NCBI GenBank assembly: GCA_963698565.1
Contig: CAVORH010000003.1
Span: 62,001-126,000, forward strand
Source: Sva-07 sp963698565
GTDB taxonomy: Bacteria; Actinomycetota; Acidimicrobiia; Acidimicrobiales; Ilumatobacteraceae
Length of the DNA: 64,000 nucleotides
Direction of reading: 5' to 3'
Shown here one piece after another: positions 45,331-53,045 of this stretch. Position 1 is the stretch's first letter. Each line of letters starts with the position of its first letter. The position numbers were made by a program, and so were the translations under genes. The notes beneath the pieces are model-generated. The model ran no database searches and was not told the DNA's origin. It saw only the letters and a program-made list of their open reading frames with translations.

Positions 45331-47838
45331 GACCTGCTGATCTTCGACAACACGGGCTTCACGGTGGTCGACGGCGCGCCCGTCGCACCGCCGACCGAGG
45401 AGCTCGTCGTCCGCGCATCGCTCCAGGGGACCTTCCCCAACGTGGAGGGCGGCCCGATCAACGGCACCGCCGTCGGTGGCGTCGTGCTCGAGGGCAACGC
45501 GACACTCGACGAGCAGACGGCAGCGACCAAACAGGTGCTCGACGTGCTCGACGGCGCGACCTTCGAGGGCTTCGACCTCACCGTCACCGGCTCGCCGGTG
45601 TATCTCGCCGACATCAACGACTACCTCCAGGGCGGCATGCTCACGCTCGGTGCCGCCGCGCTCGTCCTGATGGCCGTCGTGCTCGCCGTGATGTTCCGCG
45701 TCCGGTGGCGGTTGCTGCCGCTGTTGTCGGTGGTGATCGGCGTGCTGTGGGCGTTCTCGATCCTCGGGATCATCGGCATCGACCTGTCGCTGGTGACGAT
45801 CTCGGGCCTGCCGATCCTGATCGGCATCGGGATCGACTTCGCGATCCAGGTGCACAATCGCGTCGAGGAGGAGGTGGTGCTCGACAAGGAGGATCATCCG
45901 ATCGCCGAGACGGTGGCGAATCTCGCGCCGGCGCTCTTCGCCGCGACCTTCACCGGTGTCGCGGCATTCCTGGCATTGCGCATCTCCAAGGTGCCGATGA
46001 TCCGCGACTTCGGCGTGCTCCTCGCGATCGGCATCACCGTGCTCGTGGTGGTCGGCATCGTCGTGACGGCCTCGGCGCTCGGCATCCGGGAGTGGACCAA
46101 GCCCACCGAGGTGCGACCGCCGTCGGTGGTCGAGCGGATCGTCGTCAAGCTCGGTGGGCTGCCCACCAAGTTCGGTCTCCCGCTGGTGATTCTCGCCGGG
46201 GTGCTGTTCATCGGCGGCGTGCTCGCAGAGGGTCGGGCGAAGATCGAATCCGATCCGATCAAGTGGATCGACCAGGACAGCCAGGTGGTCCAGGACATCA
46301 AGACGTTGGAAGAGGAGACCGGGTTCTCGTCGACGCTCGGGATCCTCGTGGCGTCCAACAACATCTACGACCAGGACGTCATCGATCTGATCTGGGACTT
46401 CACCCTCGACGCCGAGGCCCGTCCCGAGGTGGTGTCGACGTCGAGCATGGTCAACACGATGGGCAAGATCGTCATGATCCCCGGCGCGACCCCGATCCCG
46501 CCGACGACCGTCGACGTCGTGTCGTCGGTGGAGCAGATGCCCGACGACATCGCGAACGCGCTGCTGCGGTCGAAGGACGATCCGACGGCGACGCAGCTCA
46601 ACCTGCGTCTGGCGCCGAGCAGCCTCGACGATCGGGCCGTGCTCGTCGATGAGCTCGAAGCCGATCTCCAGGCGCGGATCGACGCACTCGACCTCCCTGC
46701 CGACAGCATCCTGCTCGTCGACCTGCCTGAGGGGCAGTCGCCGGTGCGGGCCACGCCGGCCGGTCTGGCCACGGTCGGCATCGGCTTGCTCGAGAACCTC
46801 TCGGCGAACCGCGCCAATCTCACCTATCTGGCCTTGAGTCTTGCCGGGCTGTTCCTCGTGCTGAGGTTCCGCAGCGTGACCCGAGCGCTCCTCGCGCTGG
46901 TGCCGGTGCTGTTGGCGGTCGGCGTGTCGTCGCTCGTCGTCGGTCTCCTGGGGTTCACCCTGAGCCCGCTCACCACCGTCAGCGGGCCGCTGGTCATCGC
47001 CAGCTGTTCGGAGTTCTCCGTGCTGATCCTCGGGAGATATCTCGAGGAACGCCAGCGAGGGCTCGCTCCCCGCGAGGCGTCGGACACGGCCGCGAGCCGC
47101 ACCGGTCGAGCGTTCTTCACGTCGGCGGTCACGACGATCTGTGGCTTCGCCGTGCTGATCGGCTCGGCACTGCCGCTGCTGCGCGACTTCGGGATCATCG
47201 TGACCATGAACGTCGCGATCGCGCTCCTCGCTGCGTTGGTCGTGATGCCGCCGCTGTCGGTGTGGGTCGACCAGCGCGGCTGGCTGGGCACGCAGTCGCA
47301 GGGCGCCGACCCGGTGGGTTCGGTTCGGCTCGCCGCCCCGTTCCCCGGGCCGCAAACGGTCGGTGCCGTCGTCGGGGTCGTCGGGTTCGCGGCCGCCGGC
47401 GGGGTGGTCTACGCCACCGCCGACACGAGTACCGGCCAGGCGAGCGAGATCTCCTACGAGGCGACCCCGTTGCCGACCACGACGACCACCACCACCACGA
47501 CGACCACGACGGTGCCACCGACGACCGTTCCGGGCGACACGGTCCCGGACGAGACGGTCCCGGAGGGTCCGATCAACAACCCGGACGACTTCGGCACCGA
47601 CCGGCCGGCGTCGCTCGTCGGGGGCATCCTGTTCGACGAGCTGACGGCCCTGGGTGTTCCTGCGAACCAGGCGAACTGTGCGATCGAGACGGTCCCCGGC
47701 GGCGTCGACAACATCGACACCGGAGCGGTGCTGGCCGGTGACGACGCGGCCGCTGCGCCCGTGGTGCAGGCGGCGCTCGACTGTGGCATCGAGCAGGCGA
47801 CGATCGATGCCGTGCTGACGTCGATCCGGGGCGGCTGA
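45283..47838 (+). CDS. MMPL/RND-family membrane transporter, main part
   Basis: The main reading of an RND-type transporter with two blocks of about six helices (VVIGVLWAFSILGIIGIDLS and ILIGIGIDFAIQVHNRVEEE in the first). The second block has VTRALLALVPVLLAVGVSSL and SCSEFSVLILGRYLEERQRG. MMPL proteins move lipids or hydrophobic compounds. After the last helix an unusual exposed tail follows: a Thr run (TTTTTTTTTTVPPTTVPGDT), then a globular segment with two Cys (NQANCAIE, ALDCGIEQ) ending in LTSIRGG. The first about 12 residues after the GTG 45283 belong to the wrong frame; true entry is near 45320. Joined with the frame-1 segment, the protein is about 1,010 residues. Confidence 0.82.
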   Translation: MRFPPRNRSSAIAPYDDLLIFDNTGFTVVDGAPVAPPTEELVVRASLQGTFPNVEGGPINGTAVGGVVLEGNATLDEQTAATKQVLDVLDGATFEGFDLTVTGSPVYLADINDYLQGGMLTLGAAALVLMAVVLAVMFRVRWRLLPLLSVVIGVLWAFSILGIIGIDLSLVTISGLPILIGIGIDFAIQVHNRVEEEVVLDKEDHPIAETVANLAPALFAATFTGVAAFLALRISKVPMIRDFGVLLAIGITVLVVVGIVVTASALGIREWTKPTEVRPPSVVERIVVKLGGLPTKFGLPLVILAGVLFIGGVLAEGRAKIESDPIKWIDQDSQVVQDIKTLEEETGFSSTLGILVASNNIYDQDVIDLIWDFTLDAEARPEVVSTSSMVNTMGKIVMIPGATPIPPTTVDVVSSVEQMPDDIANALLRSKDDPTATQLNLRLAPSSLDDRAVLVDELEADLQARIDALDLPADSILLVDLPEGQSPVRATPAGLATVGIGLLENLSANRANLTYLALSLAGLFLVLRFRSVTRALLALVPVLLAVGVSSLVVGLLGFTLSPLTTVSGPLVIASCSEFSVLILGRYLEERQRGLAPREASDTAASRTGRAFFTSAVTTICGFAVLIGSALPLLRDFGIIVTMNVAIALLAALVVMPPLSVWVDQRGWLGTQSQGADPVGSVRLAAPFPGPQTVGAVVGVVGFAAAGGVVYATADTSTGQASEISYEATPLPTTTTTTTTTTTTVPPTTVPGDTVPDETVPEGPINNPDDFGTDRPASLVGGILFDELTALGVPANQANCAIETVPGGVDNIDTGAVLAGDDAAAAPVVQAALDCGIEQATIDAVLTSIRGG

Positions 47839-47928
47839 CTCGGCGATCACCCGGAGTGGGCGATGTGCCGCATCGGAGGCGGTCCGTAGGTTTGAGTGGT
47901 CAATCGAACCCCCGTGAAGGAGATCACC

Positions 47929-48450
47929 ATGTCCGACAAGCCCACCACGATCGCCGTGGCCACGTACGCCAACAAGGCCAACGCCGAGCTCGACTACGAC
48001 ATGCTGCGCAGCGTCAAGTCCGGCGGCCAGCTCGACCACATCGCCATCTCGATGGTGACGAAGGACGCCGACGGCAAGCTGAAGATCGATCGCCACGACA
48101 GCACCGCCAAGCACCTCGCCTGGGGCGGTGGCATCCTGGGCGCCGCGATGACGGTCGTCGCCGCACCACTCGGCATCGTGTTCCTCGGCCCGCTCGTGGC
48201 GAACACGGCGGTGTACGCCGGGGCCGGCGGCCTGGTCGGCCACTTCTGGCACAACATCCCCAAGGATGAGGTCCGCAAGATGAGCGACCTGCTCGAGACC
48301 GGCGAGTACGGCCTCGTGATCGTCGCCGTGAACCCGAAGGGCACCGACGTCGGCGCCCTGCTCACGAACGCCGCGAGCACGGTCGTCGTCGACGGTGTCG
48401 AGGACACCGACGGCGAACTCGACAAGGCCTTCGAGACCGCCGAGGGCTGA
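47929..48450 (+). CDS. DUF1269-like small membrane-associated protein
   Basis: A 173-residue protein resembling DUF1269 proteins of unknown function. It begins with a beta-alpha segment (TIAVATYANKANAELDYDML), then KIDRHDSTAKHLAWGGGILGA, and a Gly/Ala-rich hydrophobic hairpin (AAMTVVAAPLGIVFLGPLVA and NTAVYAGAGGLVGHFW). The C-terminal half resembles the first again (GEYGLVIVAVNPKG). The ATG at 47929 has an AAGGAGAT ribosome site; an in-frame GTG upstream lacks one. It is followed by a strong hairpin at 48465-48499, so it is probably a single-gene transcript. Confidence 0.75.
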   Translation: MSDKPTTIAVATYANKANAELDYDMLRSVKSGGQLDHIAISMVTKDADGKLKIDRHDSTAKHLAWGGGILGAAMTVVAAPLGIVFLGPLVANTAVYAGAGGLVGHFWHNIPKDEVRKMSDLLETGEYGLVIVAVNPKGTDVGALLTNAASTVVVDGVEDTDGELDKAFETAEG

Positions 48451-48464
48451 TCGCTAACCTCCCG

Positions 48465-48499
48465 GAATGAGACGTGGGGTCTGACCCCACGTCTCATTC
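48465..48499 (+). terminator. Perfect 16-bp-stem hairpin between the DUF1269-like gene and the FMO gene
   Basis: Perfect arms (48465-48480 and 48484-48499, starting GAATGAGACGTG) with a CTG loop. It is flanked by further AACCTCCC/GGGAGGTT arms (48456-48463 and about 48508-48515), giving a long interrupted stem. It lies just after the DUF1269-like stop and before the FMO gene. No T-run is present, so a rho-independent type is uncertain. It shares the GGGGTC-type core with other palindromes here. Confidence 0.65.
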
Positions 48500-48519
48500 G
48501 AGGGATCGGGAGGTTGGCA

Positions 48520-49929
48520 ATGTCGACAAGCAGTCCGCTGACGTGCATCATCGGGGCGGGGTGTTCGGGGTTCACGATGGCGAAACGGCTGAAGGACTTC
48601 GGGCTGCCGTACGACTGCTTCGAGATGTCCGACGACATCGGCGGCAACTGGTACTTCGGCAACCCGAACGGGATGTCGTCGTGCTACCAGAGCCTGCACA
48701 TCGACACCTCGAAGTGGCGTCTCGCGTTCGAGGACTACCCGGTGCCCGCCGACTGGCCGGACTTCCCGCACCACTCGCAGATCCTCCAGTACTTCCACGA
48801 CTACGTCGACCACTTCGACCTGCGTGACACGATCACCTTCGACACGGCGGTCACCGACTGTGAACGCCTCGACGATGGCCGCTGGAAGGTGACGCTGTCG
48901 ACCGGCGAGTCACGCGAGTACGACAACCTGGTCGTCGGCAACGGCCACCACTGGGATGCTCGCACGCCCGCCTATCCGGGCACGTTCGACGGCTACCAGG
49001 TGCACTCGCACCACTACCGCGACCCCTTCGAGCCGTACGACTTCCGCGGCAAGCGGGTGATGGTGGTCGGTGCCGGCAATTCGGCGATGGACATCTCCTC
49101 GGAGTTGTCGCAGCGACCGATCGCCGAGCAGCTGTTCATCTCGATGCGTCACGGCGTGTGGGTGCTGCCGAAGTACTTCGACGGCAAGCCCGCCGACAAG
49201 GCCTCGCTGCCACCGTGGATGCCCGCGAAGATCGGTCGGGCACTGGCGCGCAAGAAGATCAAGAAGACGATCGGCAACATGGAGGACTACGGGCTCCCGA
49301 AGCCCGATCACCGCCCGCTCGACGCGCACCCGTCGGTGTCCGGCGAATTCCTCACCCGGGTCGGTTGCGGCGACATCACCCCCAAGGGGGCCATCGACCG
49401 CCTCGACGGCGACGGCGTGGTGTTCACCGACGGCTCACGCGAGCAGGTCGATGCGATCGTCTGGGCGACGGGCTACAACGTGACGTTCCCGTTCTTCCGG
49501 CAGCCCGAGCTGACGCCGCAGGACAACACGTTCCCGCTGTTCAAGCGGATGGTGAAGCCGGGCTTCGAGAACCTGTTCTTCCTCGGCTTGGCCCAGCCGT
49601 TGCCCACACTGGTGAACTTCGCCGAGCAGCAGTCGAAGCTCGTCGCTGCTGCGATCGCGGGGACCTACGCGTTCCCGCCGGCGAGTGAGATGAACGAGGT
49701 GACGGCGGCCGACGAGAAGGTCCACCTCGGGCACTTCTACGACAGTCCCCGCCACCGGATGCAGGTCGACTTCAACACCTACGTCAGCGACCTGATGAAG
49801 GAGATCGGTCGGGGCGCCGAACGCGCGACTTCCCGTCGCATCCGCGTGACCGTCACCGCCTCGAGGGGATGCGTCGCGACGGGCGGGGAGCCGTCTTCGA
49901 AGTGGTCGAGACCGGCGTCGATCCGGTGA
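48520..49929 (+). CDS. FMO-type flavin monooxygenase
   Basis: A class B flavoprotein monooxygenase related to FMOs that oxygenate soft nucleophiles such as amines or sulfides. FAD fold: CIIGAGCSGFTMAKRL. Identifying motif FxGxxxHxxxY: FDGYQVHSHHY. NADPH fold: VMVVGAGNSAMDI. A late motif DAIVWATGYNVTFPF is present. Regular homology appears to end near DLMKEIGRGAER; the last about 35 residues (ATSRRIRVTVTASRGCVATG and on) look like read-through and the frame runs 27 nt into the opposite-strand tRNA-Phe gene. A stop in another frame about 40 codons earlier hints at an indel or a recent loss of the stop. Confidence 0.87.
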   Translation: MSTSSPLTCIIGAGCSGFTMAKRLKDFGLPYDCFEMSDDIGGNWYFGNPNGMSSCYQSLHIDTSKWRLAFEDYPVPADWPDFPHHSQILQYFHDYVDHFDLRDTITFDTAVTDCERLDDGRWKVTLSTGESREYDNLVVGNGHHWDARTPAYPGTFDGYQVHSHHYRDPFEPYDFRGKRVMVVGAGNSAMDISSELSQRPIAEQLFISMRHGVWVLPKYFDGKPADKASLPPWMPAKIGRALARKKIKKTIGNMEDYGLPKPDHRPLDAHPSVSGEFLTRVGCGDITPKGAIDRLDGDGVVFTDGSREQVDAIVWATGYNVTFPFFRQPELTPQDNTFPLFKRMVKPGFENLFFLGLAQPLPTLVNFAEQQSKLVAAAIAGTYAFPPASEMNEVTAADEKVHLGHFYDSPRHRMQVDFNTYVSDLMKEIGRGAERATSRRIRVTVTASRGCVATGGEPSSKWSRPASIR

Positions 49930-49975
49930 CCCCACGCTTTTCAGGCGTGTGCTCTGCCAACTGAGCTACTCGACC
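49903..49975 (-). tRNA. tRNA-Phe (GAA)
   Basis: 73-nt cloverleaf read by eye on the minus strand: acceptor GGTCGAG/CTCGACC, D stem GCTC/GAGC, anticodon stem CACGC/GCGTG with loop CTGAAAA (anticodon GAA), T stem ACCGG/CCGGT with loop ATCGACG (A at the usual T54). CCA is not encoded. It is the last of three tRNA genes (Glu-Asp-Phe) and overlaps the 3' end of the opposite FMO reading frame. Confidence 0.88.
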
Positions 49976-50062
49976 GTGGTGGTGTCGAACCTGGCATTCG
50001 ACACCCGTTGTTCCTACAGAAAAGCCACCCGCCATCTTGCGATGACGAGTGGCCCCCTGCTG

Positions 50063-50137
50063 CGGTCCCGACGGGACTTGAACCCGCGACCTCCGGCTTG
50101 ACAGGCCGGCGTGAACTCCAGACTTCACCACGGGACC
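50063..50137 (-). tRNA. tRNA-Asp (GTC)
   Basis: Minus-strand cloverleaf: acceptor GGTCCCG/CGGGACC, anticodon stem CCGGC/GCCGG with loop CTGTCAA (anticodon GTC), and a T loop with TTCAAGT. CCA is not encoded. It lies 25 nt after tRNA-Glu in the direction of transcription. The spacer to tRNA-Phe holds a perfect 8-bp hairpin at 49982-50004. Confidence 0.93.
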
Positions 50138-50162
50138 AGATATGTATGACGCTCTCGCGTCG

Positions 50163-50235
50163 CACCCCCAACGGGATTCGAACCCGTGCCGCCACCTTGA
50201 AAGGGTGGTGTCCTAGGCCACTAGACGATGGGGGC
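50163..50235 (-). tRNA. tRNA-Glu (TTC)
   Basis: Minus-strand cloverleaf: acceptor GCCCCCA/TGGGGGT, anticodon stem CCACC/GGTGG with loop CTTTCAA (anticodon TTC), T loop TTCGAAT and discriminator G. CCA is not encoded. It is the first of the trio Glu-Asp-Phe; the 110-bp region 50236-50345 before it should hold the promoter, but no clear boxes were found. Confidence 0.93.
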
Positions 50236-50345
50236 CTGTAGGCAATGGCCTTGTCTCGTTGAGAGCGACCTGAATCTAGCAGCGCCCTTCCGGCAATCCA
50301 CCAGGCAATCCCGCCGGGTCGCCAGGGTGAGGTGCGCAGCGATGT

Positions 50346-50864
50346 CTACGCCGGGCCGGAGACCACCGGACGGACCTGCTCCTTCGCGTCGGCGAACGGA
50401 TCGCGATCGGTCCGGGCTGCCTTCTCTCGCAGGTCGGCCGGCACCACCGGCGCCAGCATGCCGTAGGGGGCGCCGTTGTAGAGGTGGTGGATGCGGTGCG
50501 ACGCAGCGACGTGATCGAGGTAGGCGTTGCTGCGGTCACCGAACGGGTCGATGCGGCGATGGATGTACCCGTCGTGGACGAGCGCGTACGCAATCCCGTA
50601 GAGGGTGACGCCGATCGCCATCGGCACCAGCGCGGCGTAGCCATCGCGATTGAAGCCGAGCCACAGGCCGAACATCACGAACGCGGCGAAGAACACCGGG
50701 AACCAGTCGTTGCGCTCCCACCGGGGCTTGCGTCCCGGGCGATGGTGGCTGCGGTGGAACCACTCGCCGATGCCGTGCATCACCCACCGGTGGGTGGCGG
50801 CGGTGATCGGTTCCATCACGAGGAACGACACCACCACGATCAACACGAACACCGGAATCGACAC
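50346..50864 (-). CDS. Beta-carotene hydroxylase/fatty acid hydroxylase-superfamily protein (CrtZ-like)
   Basis: A 172-residue membrane di-iron hydroxylase. Its four His clusters match CrtZ: HRWVMHG, HRSHHRPG, HDGYIHRR and ASHRIHHLY, arranged between four hydrophobic segments. CrtZ adds hydroxyl groups to beta-carotene rings to form zeaxanthin. No other carotenoid gene is present in the window, so the substrate rests on family alone. The GTG at 50864 is supported by a TAGTCT -10 box 6 nt upstream (leaderless). It lies between the tRNA cluster and two alpha/beta hydrolase genes. Confidence 0.87.
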   Translation of the reverse strand: MSIPVFVLIVVVSFLVMEPITAATHRWVMHGIGEWFHRSHHRPGRKPRWERNDWFPVFFAAFVMFGLWLGFNRDGYAALVPMAIGVTLYGIAYALVHDGYIHRRIDPFGDRSNAYLDHVAASHRIHHLYNGAPYGMLAPVVPADLREKAARTDRDPFADAKEQVRPVVSGPA

Positions 50865-50910
50865 GCCGAGAGACTATCCCTCCGCCCGGCCGACGTCCCG
50901 CCGGGCCGTG

Positions 50911-51606
50911 TCAGCCGGCGTAGATGGAGAGTGCTTCGGCGAGTGTCGTGGTGACCACACCGTGCTCGCGGGCGACCGCCTCCAACCACTCCGGGCGGAA
51001 CACGCTGGCCACCGCGATCGGCTCGTCGAGCTCGGAGCCGGCGAGCGCCAGCCGCACGAAGAGGGTTGCGTAGTCCGGTGGCCGCAGGTCGCGTCCCAGC
51101 TCGACGAGCGCATAGGGATCAGGGGTGGTGCTCGCAGGAGGCAGCGAGAAGAAGCTCTGCGACGTCGGGCCGGTCGGACCTCCGGCGAGGCCGGGGCCGT
51201 CGACGAGGACGGCGCCGTGGACCTGGCTCGCTCGGGCGCCGGCGATTTGCAGTGCGATGTAGGCGCCCAACCCGCGGCCGACGACGGTGATCGATGCCGC
51301 CGGGTCGCCGTCGGTGAGCGCGGCCAGTGCCGCATCGGCGTCGCCGAGCAGCAACTCGGCGGTGTACCCGCCACCGCGCGGGACGGTCGACACGCCGTGG
51401 CCGGTGAAGTCGAGTGCGGCCACCGGGCCGGGCCAGCCATCGGCCCACGTGGGCACGGTGCGAGGCGAGGCCTCCCCGAGGCCGTGGAGAATCAGCAGCG
51501 GCCGGCCGCCGGCTGCGGTGGCACCGCGGAGGTGGTGCAGGGCCAGGTCGACCTTGCCGTGGCGGAGCATCGTGGTCTCGCCGAGCGGATGATTCGTGGT
51601 GCTCAT
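50911..51606 (-). CDS. Alpha/beta-hydrolase fold protein lacking the nucleophile
   Basis: A 231-residue alpha/beta-hydrolase-fold protein. The oxyanion region ILHGLGEASPRTVPTWADGW and the strand ALDFTGHGVS are present, but the nucleophile elbow (GxSxG) reads VVGRGLGAYIAL, about residue 110, so Ser is Gly. Hydrolysis by the normal Ser-His-Asp triad is therefore unlikely; it may bind a ligand or partner. Its ATG overlaps the stop of the preceding active-looking hydrolase (ATGA), so the two are made together and might form a heterodimer (inference). Confidence 0.78.
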   Translation of the reverse strand: MSTTNHPLGETTMLRHGKVDLALHHLRGATAAGGRPLLILHGLGEASPRTVPTWADGWPGPVAALDFTGHGVSTVPRGGGYTAELLLGDADAALAALTDGDPAASITVVGRGLGAYIALQIAGARASQVHGAVLVDGPGLAGGPTGPTSQSFFSLPPASTTPDPYALVELGRDLRPPDYATLFVRLALAGSELDEPIAVASVFRPEWLEAVAREHGVVTTTLAEALSIYAG

Positions 51607-52535
51607 GATGGCGCTCCGATGAAGTCGAGGACCATCGCGCTCACGAGGTCGGGTTGCTCGATGTGGACGAAGTGGCCGACGTCGTCGAGGATCTCGCAGC
51701 GTCCGTCGAGCGGCAGGTACGGCAGCACCTTCTCGGGTGGCGTGCCCCACCCCATCTCCTCCATCTCGCGCCCGAGGATCCCGAGGAACGGCATCGGCAG
51801 ACCGGGGAGGCGCATCAGCGTCCACTCCGGTCGCCACGGGCCGAAGCCGCCGAATCGCATCGATGGATCGATCTTCCACCGCCAGCCGTCGGCGGACTCG
51901 AAACCACCGACGGTCACGAGGCGCCGCAGCCACTCGAAGTCGAGCCGTGGGTTCATCCGGCCACGCCGGGTGGCCAACTCGTCGATCGTCCCGGGCTTGC
52001 GTTGCGCTGTCGCCGTGGAGCGTCGATGGTCGAGCCAGCCGGCGATCTCGGTGGCGACCATCTTCGTACGTTCGTGCTCGGCGACGTCGGGGATGCGGCG
52101 GTTGTACGGGATGCCGTCCATGTTGACGAGATGCGTGAACCGGAACGGTTGTGCGTCGGCCAGCTGCGTCATCAGCGCGCCACCCTTGGAGTGCCCGACC
52201 ACCGGCATCGGCCGACCGGGGCTCACGTGGTCGAACACGGTCAGCGCGTCGCGCATGTCGGCGTCCCACGAGTACAGCTCCGGATGTTCGCTGTCGCCGT
52301 GGCCGCGCTGGTCCCAGCCGACCACTCGCCATCCGCCGGCCGCGAGCTTCGGGGCGAAGATGTCGTAGGTGCGGGCGAAGTCGAAGCCGCCGTGGACCAC
52401 GATCAGCGGTGGTGCATCCTCGTCGCCCCACTCGTGAACGGCGATGCGCAGACCGTTGGCGTCGAGGTCGTACTGGCGGGTCGGATGCTCGGCGCCGGGC
52501 ACCGGGTACTCGGTCGAGGGGGCGTGCGTCGTCAC
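51603..52535 (-). CDS. Alpha/beta-hydrolase
   Basis: A 310-residue alpha/beta hydrolase with an apparently intact triad: HGGFDF oxyanion region, DQRGHGDS, nucleophile VVGHSKGGAL, and a late His in DDVGHFVHIEQPD. It resembles esterases or haloalkane/epoxide-hydrolase-like members; substrate unknown. The GTG at 52535 is preferred because a TACCCT -10 box lies 7 nt before it; an upstream ATG at 52574 would leave little room before the divergent LysM gene. It overlaps the nucleophile-less hydrolase gene by 4 nt. Confidence 0.85.
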   Translation of the reverse strand: MTTHAPSTEYPVPGAEHPTRQYDLDANGLRIAVHEWGDEDAPPLIVVHGGFDFARTYDIFAPKLAAGGWRVVGWDQRGHGDSEHPELYSWDADMRDALTVFDHVSPGRPMPVVGHSKGGALMTQLADAQPFRFTHLVNMDGIPYNRRIPDVAEHERTKMVATEIAGWLDHRRSTATAQRKPGTIDELATRRGRMNPRLDFEWLRRLVTVGGFESADGWRWKIDPSMRFGGFGPWRPEWTLMRLPGLPMPFLGILGREMEEMGWGTPPEKVLPYLPLDGRCEILDDVGHFVHIEQPDLVSAMVLDFIGAPS

Positions 52536-52599
52536 CCGACCGAGGGTACGTCGCGGGTCGCGTGCGGCGGGCATCGTCGCGTGCGTAGCATCGGGCGCC

Positions 52600-52950
52600 A
52601 TGAGGTACCTCGGACGGATCAGCAACATCGTGCTGGTCGGCGCGCTCGCCGCGTTCGCCGCTGCATGCGGCACCACCGATCCTGCCTCGCAGGAGCGGTT
52701 GCCGCCGATCCGCACCACGGTCGCGACCACGACCACCACCACCACGACGATTCCGCCGGGCGACGTGGTGTACGTGGTGCAGCGAGGCGACACGCTCGGC
52801 CAGATCGCCGAACGGTTCGGCGTGACCGTGATCGCCATCGTCGAGCGCAACGGCCTCGCCAGCGCCGACGCCATCGAGGCGGGCCAGCGCCTCGAGGTGC
52901 CCGAGGCCAAGCTCGTGATCGACGACTCGACCGCCACCACGACCCCCTGA
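52600..52950 (+). CDS. LysM-domain lipoprotein
   Basis: A 116-residue exported protein. The signal peptide ends in ALAAFAAACG, where the Cys is the likely lipidation site. A Thr-rich linker (ATTTTTTTTIPPGD) leads to one LysM domain (VVYVVQRGDTLGQIAERFGV to AGQRLEVP), which binds peptidoglycan. It could anchor to the cell wall or test its state. A TAGCAT -10 box 8 nt before the ATG supports a leaderless start. It is divergent from the hydrolase pair. Confidence 0.9.
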   Translation: MRYLGRISNIVLVGALAAFAAACGTTDPASQERLPPIRTTVATTTTTTTTIPPGDVVYVVQRGDTLGQIAERFGVTVIAIVERNGLASADAIEAGQRLEVPEAKLVIDDSTATTTP

Positions 52951-53045
52951 CGGCTGCGGGCGGCGCTCGGTGGCCGGTCTGCGTGTCGCATGACACCTGA
53001 CGAAGTGCCCTGGCCGCATCCGGCGACGTTCGTAGACTTGCGCCC

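Noticed and set aside
45307..48252. A 981-codon minus-strand frame opposite the MMPL gene
   Set aside because: Low-complexity Arg/Glu/Asp/His content, typical of a high-GC shadow frame; the plus strand holds membrane helices.
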